64,000 nt of DNA from UBA7236 sp964638865 (GCA_964638865.1 CAZXBG010000002.1:1-64000); one strand, 5' to 3'. Shown: positions 17,998 to 27,431, numbered from the stretch's first letter. The notes: generated by a model not told the origin, from the sequence alone. Program-made: numbers and translations.

Positions 17998-19107
17998 ATG
18001 CGTTATTATATTATTGCCGGTGAAGCTTCAGGAGATCTCCACTCTTCTAATCTTATTGAAGAGATCCGTTTGCTGGATAATAATGCAGAATTTCGCGGTT
18101 TTGGTGGCGATAAAATGAGAGATCAAGGGTTACAGCTTTTCAAACATTATAAAAAAACCGCTTACATGGGTTTTATAGAAGTTGCCTTGCACCTAAGAGC
18201 AATTTTGAATAATATAGAACTCTGCAAAAAAGATATTCTATCCTTTCAACCCGATTGCGTTATTTTAGTAGATTATCCCGGGTTTAATCTGCGTATTGCT
18301 CCCTTTGCCAAAAAGGAGGGATTTAAAGTGGTGTATTATATCTCTCCCCAATTATGGGCATGGAAAAGTTCTCGGGCACAGATACTAAAAAAATATGTAG
18401 ATAAACTTTATGTAATTCTTCCTTTTGAAAAAGAATTCTATAAAAAATTTAATTACGAAGTAGAGTACGTGGGTCATCCGCTTTTGGATGAAATTTCTGA
18501 TAAAATTAAAGACCCGCTTTTTTATAAAAAAAATGCGCTGAGTTCCGATCCAATAATAGCCGTTTTATCAGGAAGCAGAAAACAGGAGATCGCAGTTAAA
18601 TTACCCATCATGTTGTCGATGGCAAAACATTTTCCTAAATTTCAATTTGTAGTTGCCTGTGCTCCCGGCATTGACAAAAATTTTTACACCCAATTCGTGC
18701 GAGAACATAATATTCATTACCTGTTAAACCAAACCTACGATGTGCTACAACACAGCGAAGCAGCATTAGTAACCTCCGGCACAGCAACATTAGAAACTGC
18801 ATTGTTCAATGTGCCGCAAATTGTTTGTTATAAAGGTTCAGTAATTTCATATGCAATTGCAAAACAGCTAATCAAAGTGAAATATATTTCTCTTGTGAAT
18901 TTAATTGCAGGAAAAGTAGTGGTTCCCGAATTAATTCAGTTTAAATTAAATGAAAAAAATCTGCATATGCATTTTGAACGTTTGGTCTACAACGACGAAT
19001 ACAGATCAACCATGCGGGAAGAGTATCAGCTTTTGAAAGAAAAACTCGGTACTGCAGGCGCTTCTGAAAGAACCGCAAAACTGATCTGGCAATTTGTAAA
19101 TACATAA
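17998..19107 (+). CDS. lpxB: Lipid-A-disaccharide synthase
   Basis: 369 aa GT19 glycosyltransferase that joins UDP-diacylglucosamine and lipid X at the inner membrane in lipid A synthesis. Recognisable parts are 'IAGEASGDLHSSNLI' at the N-terminus, 'FGGDKMRDQGLQL', 'VDYPGFNLRIAPFAKK', 'ISPQLWAWKSSRAQILKK', 'FVGHPLLDE'-type 'YVGHPLLDE', and 'VTSGTATLETALFNVPQIVCYK'. Length and motif order are normal. Last gene of the surE run; tRNA-Ala follows after 31 bp. Confidence 0.95.
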   Translation: MRYYIIAGEASGDLHSSNLIEEIRLLDNNAEFRGFGGDKMRDQGLQLFKHYKKTAYMGFIEVALHLRAILNNIELCKKDILSFQPDCVILVDYPGFNLRIAPFAKKEGFKVVYYISPQLWAWKSSRAQILKKYVDKLYVILPFEKEFYKKFNYEVEYVGHPLLDEISDKIKDPLFYKKNALSSDPIIAVLSGSRKQEIAVKLPIMLSMAKHFPKFQFVVACAPGIDKNFYTQFVREHNIHYLLNQTYDVLQHSEAALVTSGTATLETALFNVPQIVCYKGSVISYAIAKQLIKVKYISLVNLIAGKVVVPELIQFKLNEKNLHMHFERLVYNDEYRSTMREEYQLLKEKLGTAGASERTAKLIWQFVNT

Positions 19108-19122
19108 GTTAATATTATCAAT

Positions 19123-19130
19123 TATCTTTG
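19123..19130 (+). promoter_or_regulatory. Candidate -7 box of tRNA-Ala
   Basis: TATCTTTG, 8 bases before the first base of the mature tRNA. Embedded in a 14-mer identical to the pruA promoter region. Confidence 0.5.
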
Positions 19131-19138
19131 CCCAAAAC

Positions 19139-19212
19139 GGGGGTATAGCTCAGTTGGCTAGAGTACTTGCATGGCATGCAAGGGGTCGTGGGTTCGAGTC
19201 CCACTATCTCCA
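19139..19212 (+). tRNA. tRNA-Ala (anticodon GGC)
   Basis: A full cloverleaf can be drawn by eye: acceptor ggggggta-type stem 19139-19145 with 19205-19211, D arm gctc/gagt, anticodon stem cttgc/gcaag with the loop atggcat (anticodon GGC), T arm gtggg/cccac with loop ttcgagt, discriminator A at 19212. The acceptor has two G-U pairs. CCA is not encoded. The 3' end is repeated at 19378-19394. Confidence 0.93.
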
Positions 19213-19394
19213 CAAATAAAAATCAAAGCCATTCCACAAAGTGGAATAAATTTTAGAGCCAATTTTTTTTCATCAGCAGGTCTCCTGCAAGTGAAAAAAA
19301 TTGGCTCTAAAATTTTGAGTGCAGCGAAGGCTTTGGATTTTTTTTGTAAGGTCCCCCACTCAGAGACCAACGAAGTTAGTCTCACTATCTCCAC
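19197..19394. mobile_element. Palindromic element bounded by copies of the tRNA-Ala 3' end
   Basis: The tRNA 3' end agtcccactatctccac (19197-19213) recurs at 19378-19394 with one change (c to t). Between them lies a perfect 22 bp inverted repeat (19248-19269 with 19294-19315) capped by a gcagg/cctgc hairpin (19276-19288). Beside it is the hairpin attccac-aaa-gtggaat (19231-19247), and outer arms aatcaaagcc / ggctttggatt nearly pair. The design resembles a non-autonomous element inserted at the tRNA end with att-like direct repeats. No ORF is present inside. Confidence 0.6.
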
Positions 19395-19709
19395 CATAAC
19401 CCATTGATTCTGTTGAATTGTGGGGTATTTTTATTTAATGCGAGGCTAATGGTGTGGCTGAATTTGCATCAACATCAGCAATTTAATTTGAAACAAGTTA
19501 TATATTCTTGACTTTTAGAAAATGTATTTTGTGGGAATTGCTTAATCGGTATAAATCTAAAAGGGGCCAATAATTTGACCCCTTTTTGATTTGAATCCCT
19601 ATAAGAATTAAAATAAAAATTTTGTTTTCTGGTAATCCCTTTCAAGTTATGAAACTAAGATGTAAAGATATTACGTAGAATGTGTTTCAATAACTATTTT
19701 AAGCTGGAA
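19395..19709. other. Intergenic region after the tRNA element
   Basis: 315 bases. Only the terminator at 19559-19586 stands out; the rest is AT-rich with no reading frame or repeat that I can support. Confidence 0.5.
19559..19586. terminator. Rho-independent terminator, bidirectional
   Basis: AAAAGGGG-c-CAA / TTG-a-CCCCTTTTT around 'taat'. The A run on one side and T run on the other allow use from both strands; it could serve both the tRNA transcript and the large minus-strand gene that ends at 19710. Confidence 0.75.
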
Positions 19710-21664
19710 TTAATTCATAGCTTCAATAGTGGCATTTGTAATAGTTATGGTATTGTTTGCATTTGCAACTGACCAGGTAAATGTTAAATCAATTGTCTGA
19801 CTAGCCGTGGTATTAATTGTTATTGGTGCCGTATTTACCATTTCTCTAGTAAATCCATTTGTGGAATTTGAATTGTAGCCAAATGTACCCTGAGCGGCAA
19901 TTGTTCCTGAAGTGCCGGTTGTCTGGCAGGTGAATATGGTCGTTATTTCAACTCTACGATTACTCAGTGATGCAGTTGCTGCTCCAGTCGTGGTAGCAAT
20001 TACAGTTCCACCTAATTTAGCTTTTATTGTCCAATTTGGAGCTGATGCATCTGTACTCACAAAACCATATGCTTTAATCAAATAGGTTTTCCCTGCTGCT
20101 AGAGTATTAGCGTTTATAGTTAATGAACCAACACCTGTGGGGGACAATAAAGTTGTTTCAATAACCGTATTAGCAACAGTTTTATCTGCGGTTGCAGTAA
20201 AGTTTGAACTAGCATTAAGTGTGATAGACCCACCGGAATTATTTATTGAAATCCCAGTTCCAGCAGTAAGTGTTGCTTTCTCAAACGTACTACCTGATGT
20301 TTTGCCAATTAATAGCTCACCATCAGCAATTGCTGAATTGTATTTTACAATTTTTCCAACACCATCCATTTGGAATTGGCTTGAACTACCTACGGTTAAT
20401 ACATTATCAGGTATTATATCTGTTCCAAAATTAGTGCCTCCATAGTAATTTGCACCTGCATCAGGTGTAAACAAACCTGTGGTAATTGCAATTACAGGTG
20501 TTGCTGTGGTAGACCTTAATCGAGTTTGAATTATTGCAGCAGTGTTATTTCTTACATTATCAAAAAATACAGTATTAGCACTATAATCCAGCCATATGTT
20601 CATCCCTTGTGATCCGGTGGAACTTTGAATAAAAATACCTGCATCGCCATTGGCAGTGCCTTCAATAGAGAAAAATCGGTCATCATAAGTTCCACCCCAA
20701 TTTACGGAAGAAGCAGAGCCAAATAACCCTGTTTCCAAATATGTTAAACCTGCATTGCCTGAAGGGTCAACCAATAGGCTCATGTGGTTACCATCTCCAT
20801 CATCAGCAAAATATCTCGTTGTTTTTATCCCGATGTAAGCAGCAGTATTATCTGACGTCTGGTCCACAGCCGCATAAATTCCAATAACGCCCCGGTTTGA
20901 AGGTTCAAATCCATCTGATCCACAACCGGTACACCACCCTTTACCTGTAAATTCAGCCATTGCCTGATCATCTTTTGTGGGAGCGGGCACGGAAGCGGTT
21001 CCACTGCTAGTTCTTCCAGTAAATGTAGATGTGTGATATTTTGGATTCAAAGAAGTACCTCCATAAGTCGTGACATTGATACCACCATCTTGACCTTGTG
21101 TATCTTCATCTACATAAGCATCTTTATAAACGTTAATGCCTAGCTTGGCTGAATTTGTAGCAACGTTTGTAACAACAAATCTGCCTTCACTTGTAAATTT
21201 GAAATGTTCTGTTCCGGTAAAGGAACCTATTATTGTCTCAACACCTCCTCCAGTGTTATAACTGAATCCGGTTGTTGTAGCATCCTTAAAAGCATAAGAG
21301 GGAGTAGTGGCTAAACCAGAGGAAACAAACAATTTACCATCAAACTGTTTATCTCCGCCAAATGTTTGCAATCCGCTAGCTGATACAAAACCGTGTAGAG
21401 TTGCTGTTGCAATCTGGGCGTTTGGGTAATCAATTGAAATAAGACCACTGCTTGAAATAAAGTCTGCGAGGCTAAAAGTAGCTACACCTTTTGTACTTGC
21501 ATCAGCCATTGCATCAGCAATAGTTAATTTGGCAGGTAAATCCACACAACCAGCACAGGTCGCATCATTTGTAAAAGTGACTGATGCAGAATAGCTACCA
21601 ATTTTTGTCTGCGCATACACTTTGCATGCTGTCAGTAGAATAAATAAAATACATAAGTTTTTCA
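19710..21664 (-). CDS. Large secreted tail-fibre-like / adhesin-like protein, start at assembly gap
   Basis: About 651 aa. The frame extends upstream of the first internal start to 'KNLCILFILLTACKVYAQ', a signal peptide whose ATG begins at 21665, so only the A of the start codon is lost in the N run. The body is rich in Thr, Ser, Gly and Asn, with 'LTAGTGISINNSGGSITLNASS' near the C-terminal third and a terminal beta domain (~150 residues: 'AAGKTYLIKAYGF ... TITNATIEAMN'). This composition is like phage tail fibre or trimeric surface structural proteins. No T9SS sorting domain is visible. A Cys pair 'CAGC' near the N-terminus is also seen ('TNDATCAGCVDLP'). Function unknown; surface structural role inferred. 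Confidence 0.6.
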
Positions 21665-21764
21665 NNNNNNNNNNNNNNNNNNNNNNNNNNNNNNNNNNNN
21701 NNNNNNNNNNNNNNNNNNNNNNNNNNNNNNNNNNNNNNNNNNNNNNNNNNNNNNNNNNNNNNNN
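21665..21764. other. Assembly gap (100 N) between two surface-protein genes
   Basis: Exactly 100 Ns. It begins in the start codon of the fibre-like gene, so its promoter is missing. Confidence 0.95.
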
Positions 21765-21818
21765 AATATTGTTTTTTTATAATTATTAGTTAAATATCAA
21801 GAATAAATTAAAGGAAAA

Positions 21819-23999
21819 TCATTTATTGATGACAATTAATTTATTGATATAATAATTTCCAATTTTAATTCTAATGTTTGCAATACCTCCATAAGGTTGG
21901 GGTAAATTGATAATTAAATTCTCTTCTGCATAAAATTGTGTTTCATAAATCTTTTCACCTAACAGATTATTTATCTCAATTTTTATTTTTTCGCGGTTTG
22001 AATTTTTAATTATTATTCGGAAATTGCCATTATTCGGATTCGGATAAATTTCAAAATCAAATGAATTAATATGTATAATTCCAACCAATCCTTCGTCAAT
22101 CGAATCATTACAATTATCATCAAGGTTGTTTAATATTTCTTCAGCACTCGGGTAAATAAAAGGATTATTGTCGTCACAATCTGTGCTATCGGAAACAAAA
22201 CCGGAAGGCGGAATATTAGAACAGAAAAAAACAGGAGTTAAAGCATCACCAAATAAATCAGTGTCAGCATCAGTATAATATATAATAAATATATGAATGG
22301 AGCTATCTGAGTCATCACAATCAGTTGAATCAGACGAGTAACCGATTATTTCAGATAAACATGCTGTCGTGTCTATTAGCGCATTTCCGTAAGTGTCAGC
22401 ATCGCTATCGAGAAAATTCGTATATAAAGGTAATCCTTCATCAACCAAAAAATTACAATTATCGTCTAAATAATTGCAGGTTTCGATTTCACTTGGATTT
22501 ATAGTCTCAATCGTATCATTACAATCCAAATTGTTCGCAACATATCCGGTAGGTGTAAAACAAGCCAATATTGAATCGGAATTACCTCCAAATCCGTCGC
22601 CGTCATAATCAATATAAAAGGTCGAGTTTGTACAGTCACCCTTAAGTTTAATAACCCAATAATCATTAGCGCCAATTGGTTCCTCGGTTTTATCTCCGGA
22701 TATTGGCGAATTGGTATAACCGCCGAGTATATATCCATTATCAAATGTTACCTCAATCCCTGCTAGCAAATCACCCACCCATCCACCAGAGGTTTTTTGC
22801 CATCCAATACTATTTATAGAATCCAATTTAACAGACCAATAATCTTCAAAACCAATATTTGGCTCAGTCTTATCACCTGAAATTCCGGAGAATGAATATC
22901 CGCCAACAATATATCCACTATCCACAGATTGCAGAGAGTACAATCGATCATCATAAGAACCACCAATCGTATTTTGTCCGAGGATTGTTCCTACGGTATC
23001 AATTTTGACTACCCAATAATCATTTGTAACTGGAGGATCACCCCAATTATTTTCAGTTTTATCGCCTGAAATATTTGAAGCAGAATACCCCCCCAATATA
23101 AATCCGCCGTCAATAGTGTGTTTAATAGTCATCAGCCAATCTGAACTATTTCCCCCAATTGCATTTTGCCACTGAATATTCCCAAGGCTATCGATTTTTA
23201 AAATCCAAAAATCACCAGTGCCCCCAGTGCCATAACCGGCATCCGTTTTATCCCCAGAAATGTTTGATGATGACATTCCTCCAATGATGCATCCATTATC
23301 TTGGGTGGCAAGAACGGAATATAAATAATCAAATTCATTTCCGCCGATTGTATTTTCCCAAAGAATTGACCCAGTACTATCTAATTTCACAATCCAATAA
23401 TCATAATATTCATCGCTTGCTTCAGTTTTATCTCCTGAGATGGGTGAATTTGAACGCCCCCCAAGAATATATCCTCCATCCGATGTTTCTGCTATACTGT
23501 GAAATTCATCGTTCCCTGCGCCTCCAATAGTATTTTGCCATTGAATATTGCCCAAATCATCAATTTTTACTACCCAATAATCATTACTTCCGACTAAACT
23601 TGCTTCGGTCTTATCACCTGATACTCCAGAATCGGAATAACCTCCTAGAATATATCCACCATTTGAAGTTATTTGTACTTCAGTTAATTTATCATTTGAA
23701 TTACCTCCAATTGTGTTCTGCCATACGATTACGCCAAAGGAATTTAATTTTATAACCCAATAATCGGCAAAACCTAATCCCATTTCTGTCTTATCTCCTG
23801 AAATACCTCCCCATGAATAACCACCTAAGATATATCCACCATCAAATGTTTGATGAATTGAAACTAAAATATCATCTCCATCGCTACCAATTGTATTCTG
23901 CCATTCAATATCTGGAGCTTGGGACAAGCCAACAAACGAAGTTGAAAGAAGGAAAATAAATATTGTTAAACTATTTATTATGTGGTTGATCATTGCCAA
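21819..23999 (-). CDS. T9SS type A cargo with seven WQNTIGG propeller-like repeats and MopE-type metal-binding repeats
   Basis: 726 aa with signal peptide (to 'FVGLSQ'). Residues ~30-450 hold seven repeats of about 57 residues, each opening near 'WQNTIGGxxxD', then 'TxDGGYILGGYS' and 'ISGDKTE', likely blades of a beta-propeller. Residues ~455-640 contain about three Asp/Cys-rich units 'DxDGDGFG ... C ... DCNDxxxxINPxxxExCNxxDDNC', the putative metal-binding motif family related to MopE. The last ~75 residues ('FEIYPNPNNGNFRIII ... INKLIVINK') form a type A sorting domain. A secreted, probably calcium- or copper-binding surface protein; the ligand is unknown. Confidence 0.85.
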   Translation of the reverse strand: MAMINHIINSLTIFIFLLSTSFVGLSQAPDIEWQNTIGSDGDDILVSIHQTFDGGYILGGYSWGGISGDKTEMGLGFADYWVIKLNSFGVIVWQNTIGGNSNDKLTEVQITSNGGYILGGYSDSGVSGDKTEASLVGSNDYWVVKIDDLGNIQWQNTIGGAGNDEFHSIAETSDGGYILGGRSNSPISGDKTEASDEYYDYWIVKLDSTGSILWENTIGGNEFDYLYSVLATQDNGCIIGGMSSSNISGDKTDAGYGTGGTGDFWILKIDSLGNIQWQNAIGGNSSDWLMTIKHTIDGGFILGGYSASNISGDKTENNWGDPPVTNDYWVVKIDTVGTILGQNTIGGSYDDRLYSLQSVDSGYIVGGYSFSGISGDKTEPNIGFEDYWSVKLDSINSIGWQKTSGGWVGDLLAGIEVTFDNGYILGGYTNSPISGDKTEEPIGANDYWVIKLKGDCTNSTFYIDYDGDGFGGNSDSILACFTPTGYVANNLDCNDTIETINPSEIETCNYLDDNCNFLVDEGLPLYTNFLDSDADTYGNALIDTTACLSEIIGYSSDSTDCDDSDSSIHIFIIYYTDADTDLFGDALTPVFFCSNIPPSGFVSDSTDCDDNNPFIYPSAEEILNNLDDNCNDSIDEGLVGIIHINSFDFEIYPNPNNGNFRIIIKNSNREKIKIEINNLLGEKIYETQFYAEENLIINLPQPYGGIANIRIKIGNYYINKLIVINK

Positions 24000-24237
24000 A
24001 TTTAATGATGTTTTTCCGGTTTTTCATATAATATTAAAGGGCACTTTAATTTTAAATCAAAAAAACAATATAATTATTGGCAAAATCCGACCAAAAATGA
24101 ATTTTTAACCAACTGTGAATGTGGAACACTATTCAGTCCTAAAAAGAGGCATTTACTAGAAATTTTGAGTCGAAGTTAATCCCACTAACACTAAAAAAAA
24201 TCCGTGCTTTTGATAAGTTTGTTCTATTTTCACCAAT

Positions 24238-25110
24238 ATGATCCCAATCTCCCAAATTAAATATAAAGGTCACATCATCGATATGCTGCGTTTGGATATT
24301 GCATTCCCCGATGTTCAGGGGAATAAATATTTCAAATTGAAGTATAATTTGGAGGAAGCAAAAAAATTATCGCTTAATACCCTCCTCACTTTTGGCGGCG
24401 CTTTTTCAAATCATATTCACGCTACCGCTGCTGCAGGAGAAAAATATCAATTCAAAACGATAGGTATTATCCGCGGTGAAGATGATATCCAAAATCCCAC
24501 CTTGCAATTTGTACGCAAAGCAGGTATGGAATTGGTTTTTGTTTCCAGAGAACAATATAAAAATAAATATGAAACAACATTTCTTAAAACATTAGAAGAA
24601 AAATATGGCCCCTATTATTTAATACCGGAAGGGGGCACCAATAATTTTGCTGTGAAAGGTTGTTCAGAAATTTTATCCGGAATTGAAAATAAATACGATC
24701 AAATTTTCTGCGCAACCGGAACCGGAGGAACTTTAGCGGGATTAATTTCAACTCCCGGTCTCGTATCAAAAACCACAGGAATTTCTGTGCTCAAAGGAAA
24801 AGATAATGTAACGGATATTATTAATGTGTTACTACAAGAAAATGGGTATTCACATAATATTGCATGGAATATCAACACCAATTACCATTTTGGCGGATAT
24901 GCTAAATTCGATCCATCCTTATTAAAATTTATAAAACAATTTGAAAACGATTATCATATTCCACTGGACCCAATTTATACCGGTAAAACTTGTTACGCAG
25001 TTTTTGATTTAATTGATAAACAATTAATATCTTCCGGAGAGAAAATTTGTATTATACATACTGGAGGATTACAAGGTTGGATGGGATGGAATTATCGGTT
25101 TGCAAGATAA
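24238..25110 (+). CDS. PLP-dependent D-cysteine desulfhydrase / ACC deaminase family protein
   Basis: 290 aa, fold type II PLP enzyme. The PLP lysine lies in 'GNKYFKLKYNL' (about residues 36-46), the substrate loop in 'FGGAFSNHIHATA', and the phosphate-binding loop in 'CATGTGGTLAGLI'. The family deaminates 1-aminocyclopropane-1-carboxylate or desulfurates D-cysteine; in Bacteroidota the latter is more usual. At 290 residues it is shorter than the ~330 residues of characterised enzymes, but the core motifs are complete. Stands alone. Confidence 0.82.
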   Translation: MIPISQIKYKGHIIDMLRLDIAFPDVQGNKYFKLKYNLEEAKKLSLNTLLTFGGAFSNHIHATAAAGEKYQFKTIGIIRGEDDIQNPTLQFVRKAGMELVFVSREQYKNKYETTFLKTLEEKYGPYYLIPEGGTNNFAVKGCSEILSGIENKYDQIFCATGTGGTLAGLISTPGLVSKTTGISVLKGKDNVTDIINVLLQENGYSHNIAWNINTNYHFGGYAKFDPSLLKFIKQFENDYHIPLDPIYTGKTCYAVFDLIDKQLISSGEKICIIHTGGLQGWMGWNYRFAR

Positions 25111-25466
25111 ATTTTGCGTTTGCTAGGGATGTTGTTACTTAGCCGCCTAACTTTTTTAGCCGGTAAGGCGGCAAGTACGGGAAGGAAACGGGAAGAAATT
25201 TTAGTTGGAATGATGGTTTACTTTCTTGTTGAATATTTTTTTTGCCACGAGCTCAAAGGGCACAAAGTTTACACGAAGAAATAAACTAAAACTAAAAGTT
25301 CAATATCTTCAATTTTAAAATAGAATTATATCTAAAGTTAAAGCAGTCATTTATCATTTTCCTGTATCAAGTCCTATATCCTATATCCTATGTCCTATTT
25401 CCTATATCCTATTTCCTAAGTCCTGTTTCATGCTTTTTCTTTAATTTTACGGTAAAATAAAACAAT
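25111..25466. repeat. Intergenic repeats upstream of the dipeptidase gene, including eight phased heptamers
   Basis: 356 bases. An inverted repeat gccgcct/aggcggc is at 25142-25172. At 25246-25280 lies 'gccacgagctcaaagggcac'-like repeated text common in Bacteroidota. From 25372 to 25427 eight consecutive 7-base units of the form tcctata, tcctatg, tcctatt, tcctaag and tcctgtt run without interruption, 39 bases before the ATG. Confidence 0.75.
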
Positions 25467-26834
25467 ATGGATTTCATCAATAATTATATCGAAACAAACA
25501 AAGATCGTCTCCTCGAAGAGTTACTCGCCCTTCTGCGCATTCCAAGTGTTAGTGCAGATCCTAAATACAAAGAAGATGTTGCGCGTTGCGCGGAAGCGGT
25601 TGCAGAAAGTTTAAGAAAAGCAGGTGCCGATAATGTAGAGGTTTGCGCAACAGCTGGTCACCCCATCGTTTTCGGACAAAAAATAATTGATCCTGCAAAA
25701 CCAACTGTGCTTTGTTACGGACATTATGATGTGCAACCTGCGGATCCCGTTTCTCTTTGGGATTCACCTCCTTTTGAACCTGTGATTAAAGATGGGAATA
25801 TTTATGCCCGTGGAGCATGTGATGATAAGGGGCAAGTATATATGCACGTAAAAGCTTTTGAAGCTATGATGCAAAATAATGCCTTGCCATGTAATATTAA
25901 ATTTATTATAGAAGGAGAGGAGGAAGTTGGTTCTGCACATTTAGGAGAATTTATTTCTGAGAATAAAGAAAAATTAAAATGCGATGTTATTTTAATTTCA
26001 GATACTTCCATTATCGCAAATGATGTTCCGAGTATTACGGTTGGATTAAGAGGATTGAGTTATATGGAAGTGGAAGTTACAGGTCCTAATCGCGATCTGC
26101 ATTCAGGGGTTTATGGAGGAAGTGTTGCAAATCCAATTAATACTTTATGTGATATGATATCTTCTTTAATTGATAAGGACGGACATATTACCGTAAAAGG
26201 ATTTTATGACGACGTGGAAATTGTGACGGAGGCAGAAAGAAAAGAAATGAGTAAAACTCCTTTTGATCTGGAAGAGTATAAAAAAGATCTTGGTGTTAAT
26301 GAAGTGAAGGGCGAAAAAGATTATACTTCACTTGAACGTGTTTCCATACGACCAACTTTAGATGTTAATGGAATTTGGGGAGGATATACCGGGGAGGGAA
26401 GTAAAACTGTTTTACCTTCCAAAGCCTTTGCAAAAATTTCAATGCGTTTGGTTCCGCATCAGGAGTCGCATAAAATTGCAGATCTTTTTGAAGCGCACTT
26501 TAAAGCCATTGCACCCGATTATGTAAAGGTAAAAGTAACACATCACCATGGTGGTGAACCGGTAGTTGTTCCGATGGATTTTCCGGCATTACAGGCAAGT
26601 GCAAAAGCAATGGAAAAAACTTTTGGTAAAAAACCAATACCAACGCGTGAAGGAGGAAGTATTCCAATTGTTGCTTTATTCGAAAAAGTATTAGGCGCAA
26701 AAAGTATTTTAATGGGATTTGGATTGAACAGTGATAATATACATTCACCAAATGAAAAGTATGGCCTCTTCAATTATTACAAGGGCATAGAAACATTACC
26801 TTGGTTCTTTAAATATTATTCGGAGATGGATTAA
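25467..26834 (+). CDS. M20 family dipeptidase (CNDP-like)
   Basis: 455 aa zinc peptidase of the M20/M28-type carnosinase-like dipeptidase family. 'YGHYDVQP' (residues ~90-97) gives the first zinc His and the catalytic Asp; 'GACDDKGQVY' gives the bridging Asp; 'IEGEEEVGSAHL' the catalytic Glu and zinc Glu; 'ISDTSII' the next Asp; and 'GFGLNSDNIHSPNEKY' the final zinc His. The dimerisation (lid) domain spans about residues 200-370. No signal peptide, so cytoplasmic cleavage of imported dipeptides is likely. Monocistronic, with repeats in its upstream region. Confidence 0.9.
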   Translation: MDFINNYIETNKDRLLEELLALLRIPSVSADPKYKEDVARCAEAVAESLRKAGADNVEVCATAGHPIVFGQKIIDPAKPTVLCYGHYDVQPADPVSLWDSPPFEPVIKDGNIYARGACDDKGQVYMHVKAFEAMMQNNALPCNIKFIIEGEEEVGSAHLGEFISENKEKLKCDVILISDTSIIANDVPSITVGLRGLSYMEVEVTGPNRDLHSGVYGGSVANPINTLCDMISSLIDKDGHITVKGFYDDVEIVTEAERKEMSKTPFDLEEYKKDLGVNEVKGEKDYTSLERVSIRPTLDVNGIWGGYTGEGSKTVLPSKAFAKISMRLVPHQESHKIADLFEAHFKAIAPDYVKVKVTHHHGGEPVVVPMDFPALQASAKAMEKTFGKKPIPTREGGSIPIVALFEKVLGAKSILMGFGLNSDNIHSPNEKYGLFNYYKGIETLPWFFKYYSEMD

Positions 26835-26918
26835 ATTATAATATATCTTCGATGGAAGTTGAAAATTATCCATAGGTATCATAGAGCTACTTTATTATTA
26901 TTTCTGTGGAGTAGCACC

Positions 26919-26974
26919 ATACATCATTACCACAGAGTTACCGAAGTAACTCTGTGGTAGGTATTATTGATGTA
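26919..26974. repeat. Long perfect hairpin between convergent genes
   Basis: taccacagagttac (26928-26941) pairs perfectly with gtaactctgtggta (26946-26959) around cgaa. Further out, tacatca and tgatgta also pair. No T run on either strand. The phrase 'accacagagtt' is common to dispersed Bacteroidota repeats; it may serve as an mRNA 3' end structure for the dipeptidase and LysM genes. Confidence 0.65.
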
Positions 26975-26998
26975 ATCAGGATGAATTCGATCTTGCAG

Positions 26999-27376
26999 TT
27001 AATTAGGAATCACTAATTCCTGTCCAACTTTAATCATATTTGGATCATTCAGTTTATCTCTGTTCGCTTCAAAAATTTTCATATAACTATTTGCATCACC
27101 ATATGCACTTTTTGCAATCTTACTCAAAGTGTCGCCGGATTCTACTTTATGAATACCATAAATAGAATTATCAGTTACATTTATATCAGCAACTAGGTCG
27201 GAAGGATTTTCCCCTCCATCTTTTTTTATTGCATCCCACAATATGTCTTTTTCAAGTTGGTATTGAGTAGTGCCTCCAATATTTAATTTGCCATTTTCTT
27301 CAGTCACATAACCATCTTTGATCTGTAACTTCTCGCCAAGCGCAAGGGCGTTCTTATATTTATCTTTTAATGTCAT
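26999..27376 (-). CDS. LysM-domain protein
   Basis: 125 aa. Residues ~77-124 ('HKVESGDTLSKIAKSAYGDA ... MIKVGQELVIPN') form one LysM domain, which binds peptidoglycan or chitin sugars. The first 75 residues are helical and polar ('LKDKYKNALALGEKLQIKDGYV'), without signal peptide, resembling the YgaU/BON-LysM class of small cytoplasmic or periplasmic LysM proteins, though a clear BON domain is not seen. It lies 55 bp downstream of gpmI on the same strand and may be co-transcribed. Confidence 0.8.
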   Translation of the reverse strand: MTLKDKYKNALALGEKLQIKDGYVTEENGKLNIGGTTQYQLEKDILWDAIKKDGGENPSDLVADINVTDNSIYGIHKVESGDTLSKIAKSAYGDANSYMKIFEANRDKLNDPNMIKVGQELVIPN

Positions 27377-27431
27377 AATGTTATAAATGTAATAAAATTA
27401 TCTATAGATTCCAATTTTAACGAAAGTTTAT

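Noticed and set aside
19213..19394. A second tRNA after tRNA-Ala
   Set aside because: Only the 3' end sequence is repeated; no D arm or anticodon arm can be formed in front of the second copy.
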